From Sinohyriopsis cumingii (Eukaryota > Mollusca > Bivalvia > Unionida > Unionidae): a stretch of 64,000 nucleotides of DNA. Both the position numbers and the translations under genes were made by a program. The notes beneath the pieces are model-generated. The model ran no database searches, had not been told where the DNA came from, and saw only the letters and a program-made list of their open reading frames with translations. The stretch lies in contig CM068841.1 in NCBI GenBank assembly GCA_028554795.2, positions 26,407,308 through 26,471,307 of the forward strand, in the 5' to 3' direction. Below, piece after piece: positions 22,549 to 33,149 of the stretch (its first letter is position 1; each line of letters opens with the position of its first letter).

Positions 22549-23389
22549 TGCCAGAGGACTAGTACTAAGTGATCTTTGCCAGAAATATTAATTACTATTG
22601 ACAGCTGTACAGCACAGTAGGGTCTGATGTGTTAAATAAAAAAGAATTGGACCAGTATGATATCAAAGTTAGGTTATTCCATTCAAACGTTTAAGGAGGG
22701 ACAACTTATAGATCACTGGTGGGCAAGTGCTGATAATGTTCCCAGAGACCCATGTGTATCAAAGATGAGCATCCCTTCTCTGAATTGTTTTCTTGGTCCA
22801 CACATAGAATCATTCTTCAGTGTCAAGAATGATATAGTTATTGATTCCAAAGCAGAGAAGATAAACATAGAAATCTACAGTTCGGTACAGAACATCAATT
22901 ACGGTCTGAACGCATGGGGAAAAAAGTGCAATGCAATGTTTTTAAGAAAGATTTTTATATGGGTGGAAAGAATCAGCCTTGTGTTAGAAATGTGATGGCA
23001 TGTAGACAAAACAATGTGGAACTCAAAAGAAAAGAAAATAGCTGTTGTTGAGAATGAACTGAAAAGGTTGAATATTAAGCCCACAAAATCAATGGATACA
23101 ACAGGAAAGCAAAAAAAAATATTTGACAAAGCTGCAAAATAAGAGGGGGTAGCAAATCAGTATCAACAATTTGTGTCCAGTAAAAAACAAGTTAATTTAT
23201 GTGAATATTTCATATAGTTGATGTATGTAATTAAAACATTCACTGTGAAAGAATGGGGAAAAAAATTTATGAGAAGAGAAAAGTGTGATATACATGTAAT
23301 ATGTGCTGCAGAAATTATCATATCTTTGTGAATAAATTGTTTTGTGATCAATGTCAAACTTATACGTGCAACTGGCTTTGACACTGGGG
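22549..23389 (+). other. Segment present only in duplication copy A
   Basis: Copy B joins AAGAAAACTGA directly to GGCCCATGC, where copy A has about 840 bp more. The segment holds a 112-codon plus-strand frame (22657-22995, ISKLGYSIQTFKEGQLIDHW at its start) and, one frame later, an ENELKRLNIKPTKSM-like stretch ending near 23140. It looks like a decayed coding remnant, which I cannot identify. No target duplication was recognised at its ends. Confidence 0.5.
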
Positions 23390-25354
23390 CCCATGCTTCC
23401 TTGTAGAACTTAGTTCCTGGTCATTAATTAGAAACTTGTTATTTCCATCATTATAACTACATATACAGTTACCTGACAGGAAAAGATAAGTCTATAAATG
23501 TCATTAACAGGCTTGAGAGAACCCCAACCTTTAACCATACCTTTACTATATGGGCATGAATAGACAAATGTATATATCCAAGCAACATTTGCTGCTGTGG
23601 CAGTTCTTAATTCATAGGGCTACAAAAAACTTACCAGACATTAGCATGTAAGTCAAAAAAGGGAGCGGTAAAGGCAATATGTTTTGTGGACATAACAGTC
23701 TCGATTACTGTAGTCATCTGCCATCAATCTGTCCAGACATCACTGTCTTAGCTATCAAGCTTGTTATATAGGCTGCTGATGTATGTGTTTCTTTCATTAG
23801 TATAGACCTTACCTGGTTGTTCACATGCCAGTGCACCTTAGAATATGATTTATGCTACTAAAATAGAGAAACCTCTAATCTTCTCAAAAACTGCATAGCA
23901 GACATTGAATAAATGTTTGGCACATTTGCTTCTCAAACAGTGAAATTTGAAATTCTGGCAAATGGTTGTCTTATAAGTTGTCATGTGATTCAAGTATGCC
24001 ATCCAATATCATGGGAGTTGTCACTAAAAACAAAAATATAAAGTATTACAGACTTCTTAAAACCACCCATCAGAATTTTATCAAATTTGACAAAACACAG
24101 TATAGCATGAAGGCTTTTTAAATTACTAGAAGTTATGTTGGTTTTAATATGGGCATGGTTACCTTTGTGAAAAATAAATAAGGTCTTCTTAAAAATTAAT
24201 ATGCAGACCTTGAAAACATTTGTCAGAAAGAATCTCTGCACAAAGTTCATTCATTTATTTGACAGATAATACTAATCAGTGATCACTGTATATCTGCTAA
24301 TTTGGGGTAGTGAAGGTTGATTCTATTCTAAAATCACTTTAAAATGGCCTCTACTGAAACAATACTCAGCAAAAATATAAATCATACTGAATGCTTCCTA
24401 ATACAAATGTATCTCAAGTATACACATACAATACCAATCAACTATAGCATGTAGTAGAGGTTGCTAAAGATAAAATAAGCTTAAAATGGCATTAAAACTG
24501 CAGACAGTATACATGTAGTAACTGACATGAAAGCCTTTTCAGAGGCTTTTGGAATGAATTATGCTGTCAGATAAGACAGCTGCTACAAAAAGTAAAGACT
24601 GTAAAAGACTAATTCCCAAATACTGCTGGCAGACTTAGACGAAAATTGCAAAGCTGTTACTACATAATAAACAAAAGTATGGTCTGTGATTCAATACAGT
24701 ATTTTGATGGGCAAAGTAAATTTTGTCTGCAGAGATGAGTCATGCCAGAATTATACATTTTTTTTTACTTTTCAGCTCAAGTATTGTATCACTCAATAAT
24801 GCGCCATTGTACTATGTTCTGGTAACTGTATGATAATGAGTAAGGTAAAGACTGATGTTTTTAATGAACAGTTAAGAAGTAGAATATATTGTTTGGACCT
24901 ATGATTATTCTTAGTAACAAATGAAATGTCTTATTATGTATGCATAAACGCTTATAAACTTTAAGGATCCAGTTATACAAACTCACAGGATGGTACAGAA
25001 GATACCAATTGCTCAGCTTATAGAAAGCACCATATTTACCGGCCTATAAGATGATACTTTTTGACCAGAAAATCTTAGCTTCGTCTTATACTCCGAATCG
25101 ACTTATATATGGATTTTGTCGTCCAAATCACTTTATCAGATGTCAAATAATTTTTAGTATGGAAAAAATTATCCAATAAGTATGAAACAAAATTTCATTT
25201 TGGGGAAGAGAACATGTATGAAAAAGTATAGGACCCCACATTAATAAGGATTTTAAACAATTACATGAATGTCAGCATTAAAAATTAATGTACATCAGAT
25301 GTAATTGCACTAAAGCAGCATGCATTAGTAATATAAGTTTGAATTTGATTATAC

Positions 25355-25360
<6 letters not shown>

Positions 25361-25388
<28 letters not shown>
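25361..25388. repeat. (TG)n microsatellite
   Basis: TG dinucleotides; the homologous tract in copy B (51441-51480) is longer. Confidence 0.95.
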
Positions 25389-25392
<4 letters not shown>

Positions 25393-25546
25393 GCATGAAT
25401 TGACATGTTAAAAGATGAATAACTATGACAAAGACAGATATTTCCTGACATTTTTCTTCTTGCACGTCGTGATCAAATAAAAATCATTCCCTTTATGAGA
25501 GAGAGAGACATAGAGAAATGTCTTGTCTTTCACTTACTTGATGACT

Positions 25547-25770
25547 GATCTTATTGGATGGTATTGGTCCACAAATTCTTAAAATTGCTGCACCAGTAAT
25601 AACAAAATCATTAAGGATAATGAGTGGTACTTTTCCAGAAACCTTGAAATGTGCAAAGGTTACACCTATCTTTAAGAAAGGAGAAAAGGAGGATCCAGGG
25701 AACTGCAGACCATTATCGATTCTACCTGCATTGTCAACATAATTTGAAAAGCAAGTAGCCATTCAGGTCT
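25547..25770 (+). mobile_element. Non-LTR reverse transcriptase fragment (copy A)
   Basis: The plus-strand frame DGIGPQILKIAAPVITKSLR then GTFPETLKCAKVTPIFKKGE and DPGNCRPLSILPALS matches the start of a LINE RT domain (KxTPIFKKG and RPISIL blocks). A short deletion lies between ITKSL and SGTFPE. It is only about 70 residues long, so it is a relic. The same relic is in copy B, so it predates the duplication. Confidence 0.8.
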
Positions 25771-25791
25771 ATACATTTGTGTATTTAACTA

Positions 25792-26103
25792 TTAAAGCTG
25801 GTTACCATTACTCCAAAAATTTAAAGAACTTTCCTCTAAGCTTCTCAGCATAATATATCTGAATTGTACTGAAAACATCTCATTAGCCCATATTAGGTGG
25901 TCATTAATATGGCAGATATGAGTTATTATAGGTAGGTATTGGGTTGAACCTAAATAGGGTTGTTCAAATTGCATAAGAGGCCTAAATTTCTTCATGATTT
26001 CACTCAAAAATATATTTTGTTCTTCTGGAAATGGGGTGAACTGATCTTCTAAGTTTGCCCCTGAATTTCCCTCACAATCGACATTTTGGCTCATGACATT
26101 CAT
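25792..26103 (-). CDS. Conserved 103-codon open frame of unknown function (copy A)
   Basis: Minus-strand frame MNVMSQNVDCEGNSGANLED ... FWSNGNQL ending in TAA, intact in both duplication copies with only a few replacements (copy B: 51884-52195). Composition is protein-like, with an acidic N-terminal part and a mixed hydrophobic C-terminal part. There is no transmembrane segment or family I recognise. It may be an exon or a retrocopy; no introns or splice sites were identified inside it. Confidence 0.35.
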   Translation of the reverse strand: MNVMSQNVDCEGNSGANLEDQFTPFPEEQNIFLSEIMKKFRPLMQFEQPYLGSTQYLPIITHICHINDHLIWANEMFSVQFRYIMLRSLEESSLNFWSNGNQL

Positions 26104-26173
26104 GTCATAAACGTTGACCCCATGTTGGCATTACAATAATTGTTGTTTTAAAGTCATGCGTGTGTCTTAACAG

Positions 26174-26310
26174 TATTTACAGAGAAAACATTTTCCGAAA
26201 AGTATTTAGAAAATTTACGCAAGTTTGAAAATGAAATTGTTGACAAATTTCAACGAAGGAGGGAGCAAGATCATACAGAAAGTAAAGCAAACACCTCAGA
26301 CATGCCGTAG
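26174..26310 (+). CDS. Candidate last coding exon (copy A)
   Basis: Acceptor TGTCTTAACAG then an open frame FTEKTFSEKYLENLRKFENE followed by IVDKFQRRREQDHTESKANT and SDMP, stop TAG at 26308. It is highly charged and probably coiled-coil. Copy B (52266-52402) keeps the acceptor, frame and stop with one replacement (Phe to Leu). TRPM channels have a charged coiled-coil region after the TRP helix and this exon lies downstream on the same strand, but the match is too weak to assign. Confidence 0.45.
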
Positions 26311-26467
26311 GTCTGCATATTTTTGGCTTTTCTCTCAATCATAATTTGTGTTGTTCAACCTACCATCTTGGTCCTATCCCACACCAAAACTGTCTACCCT
26401 TCTGCACATGAGATTTTTACAGGAGCTTTAACTCGGGTTAGTCTCATATGCATTTTAACATGCAAAT

Positions 26468-26680
26468 TACGTAGAACTCATGTGAGCAAATAGATTCTAA
26501 TAAGAAATCACATATTTATGAATTGTTAACATGTGCAAGATCTTACTAACATGACCTAGTCTGCTCATGTGTGCAAATAAATTCTAATAAGAAATCACAT
26601 GTGCAGGAATTGTTAACATGAGCAAATTTTTGCCCACGTGAGCAACATCCTGCTCACAAGAACAAAAACAAAAAAACAAC
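26468..26680. repeat. ~96 bp tandem duplication (two diverged units)
   Basis: The block GCAAAT(A)GATTCTAATAAG with AATCACAT and GAATTGTTAACATG occurs twice, about 96 bp apart. The same arrangement exists in copy B at about 52566-52770. Confidence 0.75.
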
Positions 26681-27557
26681 AATAGTATTTAGTTTTTATT
26701 GAATACATCTGTCTTTTACAAGAATTAAACAGAAGAAAATCATATTTAAATCTATAGTCTGATAATACAAACCCGTTTGTTTTTACCCCCTACCGATTTA
26801 AATAAGGAAATCTTTAATGTGATCAATAATGTAGGGAACTTAGTCAATTCATTCATTGATTTATAGCTTCTAACCTGACTCTGAGTAGAGTGGCCCTAAC
26901 ACCGTCATCTTATGCACGTTCAATGCTTAACGGAAGTTTTTAGTGTAATAGACGGACATGCTCGGATCCATTTCCAGTTTCTGGACAAGTCCATTTTCAG
27001 CAAAGGGGTGTATCACGACTACAGATGTACATACATAAGTCGTCTGCTTCCAATATTTACAATGTCGAATCAAGCAAAGGAAAATAATGACAACTACAAA
27101 TTTGCTTTTCATGTGGATTTAACAAGCGGTTTAATTTCTATGTTCATGTGTGCAAAGAGATATAATTCCAAATTCTCAACGTTATGTAATTTACGCAATT
27201 ATTCAGCAGTTGCCGAACAGGATGAACTTCGTCATTATGTTGTCTGATGGAAATAAATTAGCCGATAGTGTACGCAATATGGCGCCGTGTTAGTATGGAA
27301 AGTCCGTTAAGCATGAAATAGTGCAGGGGATGCCAGCATTAGTGCCATTCTGGTCATTGTTAGAAATTATAAATCAATGATTCAATTGACTTAGTTCTGT
27401 GCACTTTTTATCACACTAAACGTTCTCGTTTTTGAAATCGTTAGGGGGTTACAAACAAACGGGGATGTGGAGTCCGACTATAGTAAGCATCAGTATATTT
27501 TAGTGCAATTATTGATCTTTTAATAAGGTTTCTCACACGAGAAAAATGAAAACTAGT

Positions 27558-27612
27558 GTATGTATGTATGTATGTATGTATGAATGTATGTATGCATGTA
27601 TGTATGTATGTA
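27558..27612. repeat. (TATG)n microsatellite
   Basis: Tetranucleotide run; the homologous run in copy B (53654-53692) is shorter. Confidence 0.95.
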
Positions 27613-30194
27613 TCTGTTATATTTAATACATTACATTCATTCTACAGACTTTAAGGTCATAATGAAAGATACTGCAGGGAATTTGCTTCACATGAAAACT
27701 ATTCTTCACTGTTCCAGAAATTTCAAAGCAAACAAAATGTGTAATTTAAACAATGACTGCTTCTGAATTTCATATTGTATACACATTATTATGCCAGTCT
27801 GCAACAATTTGTTTATTTGGAGATTGTTCTCTTTGAACCGATGCACTTCCTGTTGACCACTGAATTTAAGTTAGCAGGCTCAGCTTTGAACTGCTGAAAA
27901 ATGAAACCTGAAATGGAAATGAAAAACCTGGTACAAGTTTTGTTCTCATCACAGCGTTTGAGACATTCTATAAGGAGGATTTTTGTGGATTCATTTGACA
28001 AGGTAAAGGCAAAATGCATAATTGTTGTTGGATTAGATGGCACTTTTAACACAGTCTATATCTCACACTGTGAAAGTAGGAACCAGCTGTCTTACCAAGG
28101 ACACACTTAGGCAGCTGACCCAGTCTGAAAATGAATCCTTTGGACTATGAGTCTAATTGATCTTCCAATAGAGCTACCAAAGTTCAATAGCAAACATAAA
28201 CTGCACTATTGATGAGATACCTGCACGTCACATCACATATTCCAAATTTGACTACTTCTGGATAAAGATGCCAATGGGTATCTGGGTACTCTCCAATTGA
28301 TAATAACATGGGTAATAAATCGAGCTGGGTACCCATTAAAAAAAAAAAGTTTTTCAAGTTCAGATTGAAACAGAGTAATGATTACAGTTCAAGGATTGTG
28401 TCAGATATGCAGTTATTCATCATCACAGTGACTTGTAAGGCTGCTTACAATTTACTTGCCATACATGTACTATATAATAATACAGTAGTACAATCCTTTA
28501 TCATGCGACCTAATTAAGAATCAACACTATCTTTCACGCTCGACCGTCCTAACCTCGTGCCTGTCCATGGTTCATGTGTCCATTTTCTCATGACTTAAAC
28601 ACTCTTGTTTTGAGATCCTGATGACATTAACTGAGTCAATACCTTTCATCAACAGTGACAGTAAGTACTGATTAAACAATATTTGACAAAATAAAATTTA
28701 AATATGTACTACAATTCAAATAAGAAGCACAATATAAATGTACGGTTTAACTAATGACATTTTTGCCTCCAGTTTGTGGCCCAGGAGTGAGTATTAGCTG
28801 TTCAAGTCAGGGCCACTGCTCACATGTTTGTTTGCTGGACCCATTTTATTAGTGGGAAACCCAACACATATCTTTTGTCATGGCTAAGGCAACACAAAAA
28901 CTTTGCTACAATAACATGCACTTCTTATACTATGATAGGAAAAAATGAATGAAATGGACAACTATACAGACTGAAAATTGTCACAGAAATATTTAAATAT
29001 AAAGAAAAAATACCTTTGTTATTTAATAACATTGAGTAGAAAAAAATGGAATAAAAATGTACATGTGTAAATGTGGTAACTTCTGCGTGAGTTTTAGTTC
29101 CAAGAAAACAGGTCTTGAATGTAAAACCACTTGCCCTAGATTCATTCTATTATGATGTTACACACATAGAGATCCAGCCTAAATTGAAAATAAATGGTGC
29201 CAGATATCATAAAAAGGAACAAAAGTACAAAAACAAATAAGACAATATGGAATGTATCGATGTAACTGATGGAGATAGATATTATATGACTGAAAAATGT
29301 TAGAGAAGAGGGATTTAGTTAACTTAAAAACATTTTGCTCTGGAGCATTGTTATGGGATGAAGCATGGCAAGCCGAGGATAATACAACAATCCTCATTTG
29401 TGGACTTTAAGATTATTTGCGAAAGTTACTGTAGTCATGTAGATTAGTCAAAGTGAGTGTTGTGCATAAATAATTTCTCAAATTCTTTTGTCGTCCTTAC
29501 TACTAGTCCACATGAATTTAGACGATTTGTGACAACAATTTTAACTGCAAATCCAGGTAAGACTCAAAATTATATGAATGTCTTTCATACAGTTTTCTGC
29601 AATTATGGCATGTAATATATACTCTTTTTATGCTCAGATTATGCTTTTTTGCCACTTATATTAGTAATAATTATGCTTACACATCTTTTCCAGTCTGACA
29701 CGTGTGAACCTGCAACAAAGCTGGTCAGGTTCATATTTAATACAATTTCCTTTTGATCATGTACTCTGGCAACTGATCATTGGGACTGAGGGGTGCTAAG
29801 CAGAAATTTCCCAAAATTTAAAATCTCTATTTCTGGAACAGTCCAGTCTGGGTCTACTGTCTCTGCGTATCCTTGAGGCAGGCGTTTAGTTCCCATTTAC
29901 TCGGAATCATTTCGACAAAGTGCCGGAAGAATTTTGTTCTTGTGCATTTATGTAAGAGTTCGTAAGAGTCATTGAGAAGAAAATATAAAGCTAGTATACG
30001 TTCGTTGGATATAGCTGAATGGATAATCATTAACCGCAGTCATGTTCGTAACGAAAACATCTTACAATATCCGATTAACATTAGTATATCTACAAAACAA
30101 TTATTCTCTAGTTTGTGTGGCAAAGGCAAGACATTTGTATCATTTTCTTAAAGCGTTGTCGGCACAGTTCTCAACTTACTTTCCTTACTTTAAT

Positions 30195-31030
30195 GCAAAC
30201 CAAACAAAACTAAATTTAAGCCACGCACCACCATTAAACAGAGAGAAAAAAAGAATCTAAAAATAGACTGAGACTACACTAATGGGTACTGATACGATAG
30301 TAATAACTGTGATCACGGTAAGATATATCTGCGCAGACCTGAAATACTTTCTTGCCAAAATGCATCTTGTCAAAGTTGGTTGCATTCTGTTCCTTATTTT
30401 GTGATAAATAATTATTTAATGTTGTTCTGTTGTTTACAGCATCACTTATATTTGATAGTGGATCGGCATCATGTATACAGTTTTTAAACGACTTCATATC
30501 CGAACGCCATCTGTTACATTTCATCAAAGTCTGTTGCGTGGGCAATGAGAATAAGTCTTATAAAGGCTTAACGGTGTATCTCGTTTTAGTGACGGCGGAC
30601 ACCTCCGACGGTCGGACTGCATCATGGGAACAAATTTAAGAGCATTCATACCTAAGTTCTTTATGACAAAATGTCGTTAAATATTGTTCACTGGTATTCG
30701 AGAAGTAGTTTAAAAGATATATTTTTTCTAATTTATGAACAATATTTTATGGAAGAACTGCATCATTTATACAACTTTAAACACTTTTTAGTCCCATACT
30801 ATATTGATGATTTCCTAATATGTTGTCAGTGGTTGAGTTCAGACCCACTTGGGCCTCTTCTTTTATCATAGCTTTACCTCAAAAAACGTTATACCAACCA
30901 AAGTGGTTTTTTTCTTTCTTATCTTACGTTTAATTGCTCTCTGAACCGTATCAAATGTTTTGATCAAACACGAAATCCAAGGAGCTTTGTGCCCTTGTAG
31001 GACTAAAAATAAAACAGAATTCACTAACAT
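30195..31030. other. No gene recognised
   Basis: Sequence downstream of duplication copy A. Short open frames on both strands without supporting signals. Confidence 0.4.
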
Positions 31031-31031
31031 T

Positions 31032-31250
31032 ATTATATCGGCTAGAACGTCTACCTCGGATGCAGGAGGCCGCGGTTTTGAACTCCGGCCGAGTTATGCC
31101 AAAGACTTATAAAAATAGTACTAAAATCTGCCTCGCCAGGCGCTCAGCATTAGGAGTTTAGTGACAAGATTGGTCGGCCTGGTGTCAGAATAATGAGACA
31201 TCATTCTACATATCTGCGACACGATGCCCCAGTGCTAGACGTCGCTATAA
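31032..31250 (+). mobile_element. SINE-B, 5' part
   Basis: Head GGCTAGAACGTCTACCTCGG and a diverged B box (GGTTTTGAACTCC), then the CTGCCTCGCCAGGCGCTCAG body, broken off after GTCGCTATAAAAC. The missing 3' part of a SINE-B starts at 32957, beginning CTATAAAC. Confidence 0.8.
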
Positions 31251-32828
31251 AACAACTTATTACATGCTCATTCTTTTCTCCGTTAACTTTATATTATCAG
31301 AATCGTTCAATATTTTACGATATTGCACACCTTCATATTGCACACACGCGCAGGACACGTGTGCCCAATAGTGTATTAGAAACTACTTTGTAAACAAATC
31401 ATGTGCTATCGTGTAGCAGACGCTTTACGTTTTGGTTGATTCAATTTGTTTCTGAATGAACTAAAGCAGATGTTTCGTGGACTGCCACATACAAGGTGTT
31501 TTGCTACATTCCGCGTGAACTTTTCTGATACAGTGTTCCGGACTTTGGCGATAGACGCCATATTTCATAAAATTGCTTGGTACCTACAAATAACATGCCA
31601 GTTATAAAGGCATAACTGTCTCCTTTAGCTGGTAATAGAATGGCAAAAATATACTTACAGTTTTCCATACCATTTGGAGAGACTCTCCTGCCCTATTGTG
31701 ATAGTGCGTGTCTGCTATGGTTTCTTTTTCAAAATGAAGATATAGTATTTATGTTTTTGTTTGATTCTGTTTGTTTTGTTTTTTTTTGGCTATGTTTTTT
31801 TAATAGTATTTTTTATATAATTTTGTTTAAACAATTTCAAATTTTTTATATACAAAAAATTTGTTCACTTTTCCATTCATCAGTTTGCTCTCCTAGACAT
31901 TCGTCATCTTGCATATAATAGCTTTCCATCATCAGTGCTTTTTCTTCTTCTCTTTGTTTCCTTTTTTCCTTCCTTGTTTTCTTCCTTCTCTCTCTTTCTC
32001 TGTCCCTGTCTCTTGCTAGTTTTGTTTCTATACTTTGGTTTCCTGTCATTTGTGATTATACTGTTATGGAAGTTTCCTCTTATTGTTGTTCTGGGTTTTT
32101 AGTGTCTAGCCTCATTTTTTCTTGTTGATCCTGAGTTCTTGGCGGTAGTTTGGGACTTTTATTTCCCTGTTTACCTGAGCCATGTCATGAGTTCTCAAGC
32201 TGGATACTACATTTCGAAATTGTACTGTAATTTCCACTATATAAGTATATTCCAAGTGCAATTACATCCTCCATACTGTACTGAAAATAATAAAAAAGAC
32301 ATTAAATTCAATAGTGCCTTTTTGATAATTGCAATTGAAACACTTCATATTTTTCCCACATTATGATTTCAAAAAGTCAATGACAGAATAAACACACTTG
32401 CAGATGTAAACACGCCTCTCCCGCACTGCTTCCATCGGATTTATTTCATGTACAATTTGCACAGCTGAATCCAGTCCATGATCACGAAATATCGTAGAAT
32501 CGACACAAATACCAAAATCTATTCATTCCAGATCAAATGGAAAACTTGTTGCAATGCGCAATCATACACAATATTACTACAAAATTCAATTTTAAGTAGA
32601 CAAAAACGCCATTTTCCTTCGAAACTTATGTCTAGCGCGCGACAAGTTCAAATTTATCTGGGCGGAGTTATGTGTGCAGTAATAATGTTGTTGTTGTGTA
32701 ATGATGAGTCTGCTCTTGTGTATTTAGTTTGGAATACGGCATACGTTCATTTACTTTGTTTCTTGTAGTGTATTTTGTTTATATAATTAAGCCTTAGGTA
32801 GAATAAGAAAATTAGCATATAATAAAAA
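31251..32828. other. Interval between two SINE-B halves; no gene recognised
   Basis: If the two SINE-B pieces were one copy, this ~1.6 kb plus the hairpin is an insertion. It contains a T-rich and CT-rich low-complexity tract at 31770-32010. The open frame at 31640-31918 is T-rich and not credible as a gene. Confidence 0.4.
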
Positions 32829-32956
32829 GGTTACCGCATTTGTATGGGAAGATATGAACTCGTTTTGTCGGATGAATATACCGCACTCCCAAGGTCGTGC
32901 AGTATTCCATCCCAAAAAAAAAAAATTCATATTTTCCCGTACAAATGCAGTAACCT
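32829..32956. repeat. MITE-like hairpin (~32 bp inverted arms)
   Basis: Left arm GGTTACCGCATTTGTATGGG and right arm CCCGTACAAATGCAGTAACC, with further pairing inward (AGATATGAA with TTCATATTT), enclosing about 65 bp. It directly abuts the 3' half of the split SINE-B. Confidence 0.8.
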
Positions 32957-33045
32957 ATAAACATTGCAGATATCTTAGCGATATGACTGAAAATATGTTA
33001 AACCTACGTTAAAAATCCAAAATCACACACGCACACACACACAGT
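32957..33045 (+). mobile_element. SINE-B, 3' part
   Basis: CTATAAACATTGCAGATATC ... GACTGAAAATATGTTAAACC followed by a TACGTTAAAAATCC block, then a (CA)n-modified tail. It matches the 3' portion of SINE-B. Confidence 0.8.
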
Positions 33046-33046
33046 A

Positions 33047-33138
33047 TTACATCTACAAAACAATTATTCTCTATTCTGTGTGGCAAAGGCAAGACATGGG
33101 TATCATTTTCTGAAAGCGTTGTCGACGCAGTTCTCAAC
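33047..33138 (+). repeat. Third, partial copy of the segmental-duplication end
   Basis: About 90 bp (ATCTACAAAACAATTATTCT ... GTGTGGCAAAGGCAAGACAT ... AAGCGTTGTCG) match 30088-30180 and 55794-55885. It ends with the same CAGTTCTCAAC block. Confidence 0.85.
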
Positions 33139-33149
33139 GTTACACTTTT

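Larger units (their letters stand above)
21033..30194 (+). other. Segmental duplication, copy A
   Basis: Nearly colinear with 47098-55899 in the same orientation. The match starts at TTCAGTAA(G/C)CAAATG, is interrupted by microsatellite and SINE differences, resumes at about 21775, and ends in TTCCTTACTTTAAT at 30194. Copy A has extra blocks at about 22549-23389 and 29612-29996; copy B has about 57 bp extra near 49740. Conserved candidate exons or open frames on both copies: 22263, 25792-26103 (minus), 26174-26310, and 29507-29556 (the last with donor CCAG|GTAAGA). The sequence not listed separately holds no recognised gene. Confidence 0.95.

Noticed and set aside
31846..32049. Arg/Glu-rich 67-codon frame on the minus strand
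   Set aside because: It is the translation of a CT-rich low-complexity tract.
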